From: Candidatus Staskawiczbacteria bacterium
GTDB lineage: Bacteria; Patescibacteriota; Minisyncoccia; Minisyncoccales; Staskawiczbacteraceae
Direction: 5' to 3'
Assembly: GCA_023245195.1 (NCBI GenBank)
Contig: JAHFKU010000005.1
Coordinates: forward strand, 1 to 37,672
Length of the DNA: 37,672 nt
The first letter of the stretch is position 1, and each line of letters starts with the position of its first letter. Of the stretch, positions 8,684 through 16,502 are shown one piece after another. The notes under the pieces are model-generated. The model was given only the letters and a program-made list of their open reading frames with translations. It was not told the DNA's origin and searched no databases. Position numbers and translations under genes: made by a program.

Positions 8684-8834
8684 AGCCGTAGACAATAGGT
8701 AGTATGCGAATAGCCTTAGCAAATGGGCACATTCGAATATATAAACCCTATCGAGGCACGACATGAGTATTACGTATCAAGTCTTTGGTATTGAGTATTG
8801 GTGTAGGTGTTGTCTGCAGGTCGCAGGCTTTTTT
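8684..8834 (+). promoter_or_regulatory. Putative L10-type ribosomal protein leader with attenuator
   Basis: CCGTAGACAA (start) pairs with TTGTCTGCAGG (end); ACCCTATCGAGGC motif; terminal hairpin followed by TTTTTT; upstream of rplJ. Confidence 0.65.
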
Positions 8835-8844
8835 ATTAGTAATT

Positions 8845-8933
8845 GCTACGAAATACGAATTTTATACGAATATACGAATTACCACCACGACGTTTCTTAT
8901 TCGTATATTCGTACTTGATTCGTATTTCGTAGC
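8845..8933. repeat. Palindromic word spacer, TACGAATA family copy 1
   Basis: GCTACGAAATACGAAT...ATTCGTATTTCGTAGC, 16-nt perfect outer arms plus inner TATACGAATATACGAA / TTCGTATATTCGTA. Confidence 0.9.
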
Positions 8934-8940
8934 CAAAACG

Positions 8941-9429
8941 ATGGCGTTAACCAAAGAAAAAAAACAACAATCTATTGCCGATTTAAAGGCCCATATTGCC
9001 AAGCAAAAATCAGTTATTTTCGCTGATTTTTCAAAAGTAAATTCCAAAGATTTATTCAGCTTGCGCAAGCAATTAAAAGAAGCCGGATGTAATTTGAAAA
9101 TAGCCAAAAAAACCTTGGTTAGAATCGCTTTTGGCCAGTCAAATATTTCTTTTTGGAACAAGATAAAACAGAGCATTCCGGGTCAATTGGCATTGGTATT
9201 TGGCATTGAAGATGAAATAGCTCCGGCTAGAATTTCACATGCTTTTACCAAAATCAATGAGAACTTTAAGATTTTGGGCGGGATTTTCGAAAGCCGATTC
9301 ATTGACCGCGAAAAGGCCTTAGTATTGGCTAATTTGCCAAGCCGCAATGAATTGTTGAGCAAGTTGGTCGGGTCTCTTTCTAGTTCAATGGCAAATTTTG
9401 TGAGAGTACTAAGCAAAATTAAAAATTAA
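8941..9429 (+). CDS. rplJ: Ribosomal protein L10
   Basis: MALTKEKKQQSIADLKAHIAKQKSVIFADFSKVNSKDLFSLRKQLKEAGC; followed by rplL. Confidence 0.93.
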   Translation: MALTKEKKQQSIADLKAHIAKQKSVIFADFSKVNSKDLFSLRKQLKEAGCNLKIAKKTLVRIAFGQSNISFWNKIKQSIPGQLALVFGIEDEIAPARISHAFTKINENFKILGGIFESRFIDREKALVLANLPSRNELLSKLVGSLSSSMANFVRVLSKIKN

Positions 9430-9538
9430 AAAATCAAAATTAAAAATGACAATTCAAAATTAAAAATGGACGGAACGTAGAATTTTAGATTTTACACTGT
9501 CATTTTTCATTTTGATATTTGCATTTTGCATTTACCAT
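9418..9538. repeat. AT-rich palindromic word spacer between rplJ and rplL
   Basis: (C)AAAATTAAAAATGACAATTC reiterated, then inverted GTCATTTTTCATTTTG...GCATTTTGCATTT; starts in rplJ last codons, ends just before rplL ATG. Confidence 0.8.
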
Positions 9539-9539
9539 C

Positions 9540-9944
9540 ATGTCAGAAGAAACTGTAAAAATAGAAGTACCAGAAAAATTCAAAGATCTGGTAAAAAAAG
9601 TTGAAGAGATGTCAATCGTAGAATTGGCAGAATTAGTAAAAGTATTGGAAAACAAATTCGGCGTGTCAGCAGCAGCCCCAGTGGCCGCCGCAGCCGGCCC
9701 AGCCGGTGCTCCAGCTGAAGAAAAAACTTCTTTTAACGTTGAATTAAAAGAAGTGGGAGCTCAAAAAATCGAAGTTATTAAAGCCGTCAGAGATATTACG
9801 GCAAAAGGATTGAAAGAATCAAAAGATTTAGTTGATGCCGCTGCCACCGCTCCTCAAATGGTAAAGGAAGGAGTCAAAAAAGAAGAGGCTGAAGAGATTA
9901 AAAAGAAATTCGAAGCTGCAGGTGCAAAGGTGGAAATTAAATAG
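9540..9944 (+). CDS. rplL: Ribosomal protein L7/L12
   Basis: [29 protein letters not shown] hinge; [39 protein letters not shown]. Confidence 0.96.
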   Translation: MSEETVKIEVPEKFKDLVKKVEEMSIVELAELVKVLENKFGVSAAAPVAAAAGPAGAPAEEKTSFNVELKEVGAQKIEVIKAVRDITAKGLKESKDLVDAAATAPQMVKEGVKKEEAEEIKKKFEAAGAKVEIK

Positions 9945-9945
9945 C

Positions 9946-9993
9946 ATAGGTAATTAAAAAGCCCTTTTTAAAAAGGGCTTTTTAATTACCTAT
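9946..9993. terminator. Perfect 48-bp zero-loop palindrome acting as terminator
   Basis: ATAGGTAATTAAAAAGCCCTTTTT|AAAAAGGGCTTTTTAATTACCTAT. Confidence 0.85.
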
Positions 9994-10021
9994 TGACAAC
10001 GGAATTTGGCGGGAGTAGAAT
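9993..10021 (+). promoter_or_regulatory. Sigma70-type promoter of a small transcription unit
   Basis: TTGACA - 17 nt - TAGAAT. Confidence 0.8.
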
Positions 10022-10099
10022 CGAATTCATGTTGGGTTGATTTGGCTTGTCCTTGCACGGTTGCTTGGATAAAGCCAAATCAAAAAAAGGAGTTTCGAA

Positions 10100-10204
10100 A
10101 TGTTGGACCCCCTCTCCAGGCGCTGGTGGTTGGTCGCGCTGTTTCTGGGATCCACGCCGGTGGTTTTGGCCGCCATGATGCCGCGGTTTGGCTTCAAGTG
10201 GTAG
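10100..10204 (+). CDS. Putative 34-aa single-TM small protein
   Basis: MLDPLSRRWWLVALFLGSTPVVLAAMMPRFGFKW*; SD GGAG 6 nt upstream; own promoter and terminator; absent from the ORF track because short. Confidence 0.55.
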   Translation: MLDPLSRRWWLVALFLGSTPVVLAAMMPRFGFKW

Positions 10205-10233
10205 GCCCGTGTAGTACATTGTCAGGTTCTCTT

Positions 10234-10262
10234 GCTATCTCTACATAAGAGATAGCTTTTTT
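10234..10262 (+). terminator. Rho-independent terminator
   Basis: GCTATCTC-tacataa-GAGATAGC + T-run. Confidence 0.85.
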
Positions 10263-10303
10263 GTTGTACTGTAGTTTTTATTAAAAAATGGTAAAATAAG
10301 CCC

Positions 10304-10654
10304 ATGAGGAAACTTTACTGGACCGAGCATGCCAAGGTGAAAATGCGCCAATATGGGCTTTCAAAAAGCAAGATATTAAGTATTGTATATAAGCCAGAAA
10401 GGAAAGAAAAGGGGATTGCTCCAGGAACTACGGCTTTGATGCAAACCAGGAAAACATATTCGTTTTCAAAAACAAAAAAACCGGCTGAGATTGGGCGTAA
10501 CATTGCCCCCGGAGAAATTTGGTTGATGTATAAAGATACCAAGGATTTGCGAAAGATCATCAGTGCTTGGCGTTATCCCGGAATATCTAAGCCGGGCGAA
10601 AGCATACCGATACCGGCAGAAATTAGAGAAGAATTATTACATGATAAGTTGTGA
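10304..10654 (+). CDS. Small conserved-looking protein, possibly DUF4258/RelE-like
   Basis: N-terminal WTEHAKVKMRQYGLSKSKI resembles DUF4258-type proteins; TAAAAT 6 nt before ATG. Confidence 0.55.
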   Translation: MRKLYWTEHAKVKMRQYGLSKSKILSIVYKPERKEKGIAPGTTALMQTRKTYSFSKTKKPAEIGRNIAPGEIWLMYKDTKDLRKIISAWRYPGISKPGESIPIPAEIREELLHDKL

Positions 10655-10752
10655 ATACCGTATCTTGTATTCTGGAGCTAGAATGTGAAGCGAATTCAAT
10701 ATTCAAAATTCTATTCAAGCTACTGGATACAGAATTCAAAATTCAAATAAAA
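10650..10752. repeat. Imperfect palindromic word spacer
   Basis: TATCTTGTATTCTGGAGCTAGAAT versus ATTCTATTCAAGCTACTGGATACAGAAT, with ATTCAAAATTC words. Confidence 0.6.
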
Positions 10753-10753
10753 A

Positions 10754-11080
10754 ATGAATATCAATAAAATACTGGGTTATATATTACTGATTGCGGGAAT
10801 TTTACTTATTGTGGTGCCTTTATATCAAACGTACCAGATTTTTACTGGTAAAGTCTTGCCGGTGCAAGTTTTTTCCGTCCAAGGCGGAAAACAACCCACT
10901 GATACTAAAAGCCCAAATAACCCCTTTGATCTGCAGCAACAATTACAAAAATCACTCATGAATATTTTGCCTATCGATTTGATTAATAACACCTTGAATT
11001 TGGCAAGTTGGATGATTTTAATGTGGATTTTGATTTATGGCGGCAGTAAATTGGCCGGTATTGGCATTCAATTACTTTGA
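10754..11080 (+). CDS. Small two-TM membrane protein
   Basis: Hydrophobic N- and C-terminal segments. Confidence 0.65.
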   Translation: MNINKILGYILLIAGILLIVVPLYQTYQIFTGKVLPVQVFSVQGGKQPTDTKSPNNPFDLQQQLQKSLMNILPIDLINNTLNLASWMILMWILIYGGSKLAGIGIQLL

Positions 11081-11247
11081 ATCACAAAATGCTTTCTAGG
11101 TATTTTCTCCAAATTTGGAAGGCAAAAATACGATAGAATTCTAAAACGTAGTTGCGCTACGTTTTAGAATTATTGCGGATTTTTGACCCAAATTTGGAGA
11201 AAAGACCAGAAACTGTGTTTTTCATGGGGCATTTTGTGATTCAAAGT
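11074..11247. repeat. Palindromic TIR element, family A copy 3
   Basis: 19/19 TIRs ACTTTGAATCACAAAATGC / GCATTTTGTGATTCAAAGT; left TIR supplies the TGA of the upstream gene; inner CCAAATTTGGA arms; short AAAACGTAGTTGCGCTACGTTTT core. Confidence 0.88.
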
Positions 11248-11283
11248 TATAAAAGATTAGCAATTCGTAATTCGTAAGAATTT

Positions 11284-11670
11284 ATGCAACAGCATAAAGA
11301 AAATATTATCGTTCAATGGATTGTGTGGCATTTTTTTGAAGTGCCCAGATTTTTGTTTTCTGTTTGGAAAAATTACATGGCATTTGGCCTAGATTTTTTT
11401 TCTGCTCCACTTTTACTTTCCACTCTTTTTTCGCCCTGGAGAAGATATGGATGGGCTTACCCTCGGGGGTTTAACATTGTGGAATACGCAAACACCTTTG
11501 TTTCAAATATGTTTTCCCGCATGATAGGGGCGCTGTGCCGGTTAGTGTTGATTGTGGCCGGAGTTTTTGTTCAAATAATTATCTTTTTAGTCGGAATTAT
11601 CGTTATTTTGCTTTGGGTGTTGATACCCTTTATTATGATCGGCATTATTTTTTTGGTAATTCAAAGCTAA
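11284..11670 (+). CDS. Conserved-looking membrane protein of Clp-like cluster
   Basis: C-terminal long hydrophobic segments; directly upstream of the Clp-like gene. Confidence 0.65.
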   Translation: MQQHKENIIVQWIVWHFFEVPRFLFSVWKNYMAFGLDFFSAPLLLSTLFSPWRRYGWAYPRGFNIVEYANTFVSNMFSRMIGALCRLVLIVAGVFVQIIIFLVGIIVILLWVLIPFIMIGIIFLVIQS

Positions 11671-11679
11671 TTATTAAAC

Positions 11680-14247
11680 ATGGAAAATAATTTTAATTTT
11701 GATATCACTGCCACTTCTGTTTTTAGATCGTACAAACTATGGTCGTTTCCTTTGTTTAGATATGCCAATATCATAAACCGGCTTTTTTTAGCGTTATTTA
11801 TTCTTTCTCTCTTTTTGTATGCGAGCTCTTTTTTGGGTTTTATCTTGCAAGCCCAAGCTTTTAAAATTTCGCTTTTGATGCTCTTTTTCTATTTGGCATT
11901 TCTTGAAATTGAGCTATTTGTAAATTCTAAAATAAAAAATCCAAGTCAAGAAGTACCACTTTCAGAGGTGCTTGCTACCCCAGAAGCATACAATGCGGCC
12001 GAATCCTTAGATTTCCAAATGTGCCAAGCCGTTCAAAAAGCAATTAAAAAAAGCAGGAAAGAAAAGTTTCCCGGGACAAGTTCAGAATTACTTTTATATT
12101 TTTGCCTGCAGCAAAAATCTGATATGCAGATATTATTGTTGAGATTAGGATTAGATCCAAGCAAGCTTTTGCAGGATCTGAAAAATTATTTGGAAAAACA
12201 AAAAAGGGGGCAGCAAAGTAAAGTTTTGTTTTCAACCTCCTTTAAGGAAGCGATTAATGAAGCTTTGAGTATTGCTAGCCAAAGAGGTAAGCGCTCCATT
12301 GGGCAAAAAGAATTACTGGTTGCCTTGGCCCGCCACGATGATTTTTTTAAAAAAGTATTAGTAGAGCATGATTTAAAAGAAAAAGATGTTGAGAATATAA
12401 CGCTGTGGCTGGATAAGATAGAAGAAAAAATAGAAAAAAACAAGCAATTTTGGACTAAAGAAAATTTATCGCGTTTTGGATCTTTTGGCCGCGATTTTGC
12501 TTCAGGTTTTACCGTTACCCTTGATGCATTTTCACATGATTTAACTCGGGCCGCCAGCAAACATATTTTTGGCGAAATTGTCGGGCATCAAAAGGAAATA
12601 GAAGAACTGGAAATTATTTTAACTAAGTCAAGCCAAAGCAACGCTTTAATCATTGGAGATCCGGGTGTGGGCAGGAAAAGCATTGTTGAGGCGCTGGCTC
12701 AAAGGTGTTTTTTAAAAACGGGTTTGCCGGGCTTGGCTAGTAAGAAAGTAATTGAGCTTGATATGGTTGCGCTGGTTTCGCGGATCCAGGATGCAGAAAA
12801 ACTGGAAACAACCCTGGACAATATATTTCAAGAAGTACTGCGAGCAGGAAATGTCATTTTGGTTATTGATCAATTAGATCAATATGCCCATCAAGGCGTC
12901 CAAAAGCCGGGCCAGGTTGATATTTCCGGTATCTTGGCAAAGTATTTAGCGCTTCCTAATTTCCAGTTTGTCGGGATTGCTTCATTTGATGGATTGCATC
13001 GAAACTTAGAGCAAAACAGCTCGTTTTTGGAATATTTCCGTAAAATCGAGGTGCTGGAAGTTTCGGAGCTGGAAACGATTAGAATTTTACAGAATCTGGC
13101 GCTTTACATGGAACAAAAATATCGCATCCTGGTTGTGTATCCCGTTATTCGGGAAATAATAAACCTGACAGCGCGATACCTTCCTAGCGTCCCTTTTCCT
13201 AAAAAAGCCATCGATGTGTTAGACGAAGCGATATCGTATGCCAAGGCGTTAAATGTTAAAGTCGTTTTGCCAAGCTATATTGCTAAGATCATTTCAGATA
13301 AAACCCAAATTCCTATCGGCAAGATGGAATTTAAAGAAAAATCAATTTTATTGGATTTAGAGCATTTAATCCACCAAAGAATTATCGGCCAAGAAGAAGC
13401 GGTGCACGAAATATCGATAGCCATGAGAAGGGCGCGTTCTGGATTGAGTTCTAAAAAGCGCCCCATGGGAACCTTCTTATTTTTGGGGCCTACGGGAGTT
13501 GGTAAAACTGAAACCGCTAAAGCTTTAGCCGAAATTTATTTTGCCGGAGAAGATAAAATGATCCGGCTAGATATGTCTGAATTCCAGTCAATTGCCGATA
13601 TTCCAAGATTAATTGGCCAAATATCTCCGGTAGAAGAGCAGGGCCTTTTGACCACTCCCGTAAGGGAAAATCCATTTTCATTGGTGCTTTTGGATGAAAT
13701 TGAAAAAGCCCACCCTAACATTTTAAACCTCTTTTTACAGGTTTTTGACGAAGGTCACATTACCGATGGCCAGGGCCGGAAAATTATGTTTACCAACACC
13801 ATTATTATCTGCACTTCCAATGCCGGAGCCGACATGATTTTTAAGGCTGTTGAAACGGGCGAGGCCTTGCAAAAAAATACCCTGTTTGATGTGTTATTTT
13901 CCAAAGGTATTTTTAAACCAGAATTCATTAATCGCTTTGATGCCGCCGTGTTTTTCCATCCGTTAACCCGCGAAAATTTACTGGATATTGCCCAGTTGAA
14001 TTTAGAGAGCCTGGCTAAAAATCTTAAAGAAAAAGAAATCGATTTTATGATTACTAATCCCCTGAAAGAAAAAATAGTTGAACTTTCGTATAAGCCTGAA
14101 TTCGGCGCCCGCGAAATGCGCCGCGTGATGCAGGATAAAATAGAAAATGTTATTGCACAAGCTTTATTATCTGATACTATTATAAAGGGAGACAGCATTG
14201 AAATAAACCCAGAAAATTTTGAAGTAGTTAAAATAAAAAGTGGATAA
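11680..14247 (+). CDS. Membrane-anchored Clp/Hsp100-like AAA+ ATPase with degenerate D1
   Basis: Two N-terminal TM segments; Clp-N-like region; D1 IIGDPGVGRKS and VILVIDQLDQ; D2 FLFLGPTGVGKTETAKALAE and LVLLDEIEKAHP; FKPEFINRFD. Confidence 0.9.
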   Translation: MENNFNFDITATSVFRSYKLWSFPLFRYANIINRLFLALFILSLFLYASSFLGFILQAQAFKISLLMLFFYLAFLEIELFVNSKIKNPSQEVPLSEVLATPEAYNAAESLDFQMCQAVQKAIKKSRKEKFPGTSSELLLYFCLQQKSDMQILLLRLGLDPSKLLQDLKNYLEKQKRGQQSKVLFSTSFKEAINEALSIASQRGKRSIGQKELLVALARHDDFFKKVLVEHDLKEKDVENITLWLDKIEEKIEKNKQFWTKENLSRFGSFGRDFASGFTVTLDAFSHDLTRAASKHIFGEIVGHQKEIEELEIILTKSSQSNALIIGDPGVGRKSIVEALAQRCFLKTGLPGLASKKVIELDMVALVSRIQDAEKLETTLDNIFQEVLRAGNVILVIDQLDQYAHQGVQKPGQVDISGILAKYLALPNFQFVGIASFDGLHRNLEQNSSFLEYFRKIEVLEVSELETIRILQNLALYMEQKYRILVVYPVIREIINLTARYLPSVPFPKKAIDVLDEAISYAKALNVKVVLPSYIAKIISDKTQIPIGKMEFKEKSILLDLEHLIHQRIIGQEEAVHEISIAMRRARSGLSSKKRPMGTFLFLGPTGVGKTETAKALAEIYFAGEDKMIRLDMSEFQSIADIPRLIGQISPVEEQGLLTTPVRENPFSLVLLDEIEKAHPNILNLFLQVFDEGHITDGQGRKIMFTNTIIICTSNAGADMIFKAVETGEALQKNTLFDVLFSKGIFKPEFINRFDAAVFFHPLTRENLLDIAQLNLESLAKNLKEKEIDFMITNPLKEKIVELSYKPEFGAREMRRVMQDKIENVIAQALLSDTIIKGDSIEINPENFEVVKIKSG

Positions 14248-14253
14248 TATATT

Positions 14254-14478
14254 ATGAATAATCAAAATAGTAGCATACCAAACAAACCAGAACCTAAAAA
14301 ATGGAAATTATTTATCAGTAAAACCTGGTCAATTATTTTAGGAATTTCGGGCCTCGTTATTATTATGTTAATTATCGGCGGCGGGGCACTTTTGGCCAGC
14401 CACGTATGGAATCCTTCTTGGAATCCTTTCGGCCAGCATCAAGACAAGGGGATTAAAGATAAGATTTTTAAGAAGTAG
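14254..14478 (+). CDS. Small single-TM protein after Clp-like ATPase
   Basis: WSIILGISGLVIIMLIIGGGALLASHVW; 6 nt after the upstream stop. Confidence 0.6.
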   Translation: MNNQNSSIPNKPEPKKWKLFISKTWSIILGISGLVIIMLIIGGGALLASHVWNPSWNPFGQHQDKGIKDKIFKK

Positions 14479-14506
14479 TAACGCTTTGCCAACAATTACA
14501 CCAAAG

Positions 14507-14529
14507 AATCCGCTTTTGCGGATTTTTTA
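14507..14529 (+). terminator. Rho-independent terminator
   Basis: AATCCGC-tttt-GCGGATTTTTT. Confidence 0.8.
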
Positions 14530-14713
14530 GTGTGTAACATAATCAGAGCTTAAAGAAGTAAAAAGTGGGTCCGCTAAGCGGGTCTCCACCACGCTGAGCG
14601 TGGTGGGAAATTGGGAATTTGTAACTTTAAGCATAAATGTGAGAAATTTAGCGTGTCCCAACTGTGGATAACTAGCCCAATTTAAGCTTAAATTAAGGCT
14701 TTTTTAGTGGGTG

Positions 14714-14780
14714 TTGACTCGTTTATTTTAATAGGATATTAATAATATGTAGTGGATAATAGTGGATAAAAGTGGGAAAA
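14714..14780 (+). promoter_or_regulatory. mraZ promoter plus three 10-bp direct repeats resembling MraZ boxes
   Basis: TTGACT-17-TATTAA then AGTGGATAAT AGTGGATAAA AGTGGGAAAA at 14751-14780. Confidence 0.8.
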
Positions 14781-14810
14781 TCCTAGTTATCTGTTGATAA
14801 CTCTTAACGA

Positions 14811-14941
14811 ATCCCCACGAAATTGACGAACGAATCAACACGAATCACGAATCATAACATTATTGTCTATTATAGCCATTTGGCTGATAAAACAAATATT
14901 CGTGATTCGTGTGAATTCGTTGGTTATGTGAGAATTCGTAA
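14811..14941. repeat. Palindromic word spacer, ATTCGTG family
   Basis: ACGAATCAACACGAATCACGAAT ... ATTCGTGATTCGTGTGAATTCGT. Confidence 0.88.
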
Positions 14942-14947
14942 TATAAC

Positions 14948-15379
14948 ATGTTAATAGGCCAATATAAACATACGATAGACGTTAAGAAAAGATTGGCTCT
15001 GCCAGTTCGTTTTCGCGGTGAATTGGGCAGCAAAATAATTATTACTAAAGGAGTTGAAAATTGCTTGGTGGTATACACAGAAAAAGAGTGGGAAGTGATG
15101 TCAGAGAAACTGGGAAATTTGCCGATATCGCAGGGTGAGGCTAGGAGTTTTACCCGGCACTTATTGGCCAGCGCCACCGAAGTTGAATTGGATAAGCTAG
15201 GAAGGGTTTTATTGCCAGATTATTTAAAAGAATACGCTAAATTGCAAAAAAATGTTGTGGTATGTGGCTTGTCTAATCGGCTCGAAATCTGGGATCAGGC
15301 TATGTGGGAAAATTATACCAAGAGTGCAGAAAAAGGAGTTGAAGAGATTGTGTCAAAACTGGGACCCCTCGGAATATAG
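14948..15379 (+). CDS. mraZ: Transcriptional regulator MraZ
   Basis: MLIGQYKHTIDVKKRLALPVRFRGELG; first gene of dcw-type cluster. Confidence 0.93.
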   Translation: MLIGQYKHTIDVKKRLALPVRFRGELGSKIIITKGVENCLVVYTEKEWEVMSEKLGNLPISQGEARSFTRHLLASATEVELDKLGRVLLPDYLKEYAKLQKNVVVCGLSNRLEIWDQAMWENYTKSAEKGVEEIVSKLGPLGI

Positions 15380-15512
15380 ATTAAAAATTTCTAATTTCTA
15401 ATTTTAAATTTCTATTAAATGTTTAATTACCGAATTTCTAAACTGTAAACGGTTTAAAAATTTAGCTGCTGAAAATTTAATAGAAATTAGGAATTGAAAA
15501 TTAAAAATTAGT
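15380..15512. repeat. AT-rich palindromic word spacer, TAGAAATT family
   Basis: TTAAAAATTTCTAATTTCTAATTTTAAATTTCTATTAAA ... TTTAATAGAAATTAGGAATTGAAAATTAAAAATTAG. Confidence 0.85.
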
Positions 15513-15517
15513 AGCAT

Positions 15518-16405
15518 ATGGCTCATATCCCCGTTCTTACAAAAGAAGTTTTAGAATATTTAGATCCCAAATCAGATGAAAATTTTATTGACGGCACGGT
15601 TGGACAGGCGGGACACACATTGTTGTTATTAGAAAAGAATGGCCAAAAGGGCAAAGTATTGGGGATAGATTTAGATGCCGGCCAAATAGAAAATGCCAAG
15701 GCAAAAACAGCTAGGTATAAAGAAAGAGTAATCTTAGTTCATGATTCCTACGCTAACCTAAAAGAAATTGTCAAGAAAAATGATATTAGGCCGGTAAGCG
15801 GAATTTTGCTGGACCTGGGCTTTTCATCTTGGCAGCTTGAAAACTCAACCAAAGGATTTTCTTTTCAAAAAGACGAAATGCTAGACATGCGCTACGACCT
15901 GCAAAATACTCTGACCGCAGAAAAAATAGTTAATGAATATCCAGAAGACAGCATCAAGAACATATTAAAAGAATATGGAGAAGAAAAATTTGCCAAGCAA
16001 ATTGCAGCAAAGATTGTAAAGCAAAGAGCTGTAAAAAGAATCCAAAGCACGTTCCAGTTAAAAGAAATCATCGAAAGTGCGGTGCCGGCGAAATTCCAGC
16101 GCGGCCGGATTCATTGTGCGACAAGGTCATTTCAGGCTTTGCGCATTGCGGTAAATGATGAATTGCAAAGCTTAGCAAAAGCCTTGCCCGATGCCTTATC
16201 AGTATTATCTTCTCAAGGAAGATTGGTGGTAATATCTTTTCATTCTTTAGAAGATAGGATTGTTAAAAACTTTTTTAAGGAAAAAGCCCAAGAGGGGATT
16301 GTAACTATATTAACTAAAAAGCCGGTGGTGGCAAGTGATGGGGAAGTGTCGCAAAATCCCCGGGCCAGATCCGCAAAATTAAGAGCCATTATTAAAACGA
16401 ATTAA
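15518..16405 (+). CDS. rsmH: 16S rRNA (cytosine-1402-N4) methyltransferase RsmH
   Basis: MAHIPVLTKEVLEYLDPK; FIDGTVGQAGHT; FQALRIAVNDEL; VISFHSLEDRIVKNFF. Confidence 0.96.
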   Translation: MAHIPVLTKEVLEYLDPKSDENFIDGTVGQAGHTLLLLEKNGQKGKVLGIDLDAGQIENAKAKTARYKERVILVHDSYANLKEIVKKNDIRPVSGILLDLGFSSWQLENSTKGFSFQKDEMLDMRYDLQNTLTAEKIVNEYPEDSIKNILKEYGEEKFAKQIAAKIVKQRAVKRIQSTFQLKEIIESAVPAKFQRGRIHCATRSFQALRIAVNDELQSLAKALPDALSVLSSQGRLVVISFHSLEDRIVKNFFKEKAQEGIVTILTKKPVVASDGEVSQNPRARSAKLRAIIKTN

Positions 16406-16462
16406 CGCGAATTGCAAAACGAATGAACACGAATTACGAATTCGTGCTTTCGTGAAAATTCG
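16398..16462. repeat. Palindromic word spacer, ATTCGTG family
   Basis: CGAATTAACGCGAATTGCAAAACGAATGAACACGAATTACGAATTCGTGCTTTCGTGAAAATTCGTGG; rsmH stop TAA lies in the first word. Confidence 0.8.
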
Positions 16463-16502
16463 TGGTGCAACCGCGCCTGATTCGTGTTTATTTATCACAA
16501 AA

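Noticed and set aside
9986-10248. 77-aa minus and 80-aa plus ORFs around 10 kb
   Set aside because: They conflict with the promoter/SD/terminator layout, which best fits the 34-aa frame at 10100-10204 or an RNA.
10304-10654. Toxin-antitoxin module
   Set aside because: Toxin-like resemblance is weak and no adjacent antitoxin ORF is evident; neighbours are an SD-led peptide and a membrane protein.
14751-14780. Possible replication origin from repeated GTGGATAA motifs
   Set aside because: No dnaA/dnaN nearby; 10-bp periodicity immediately after the mraZ promoter fits MraZ boxes better.
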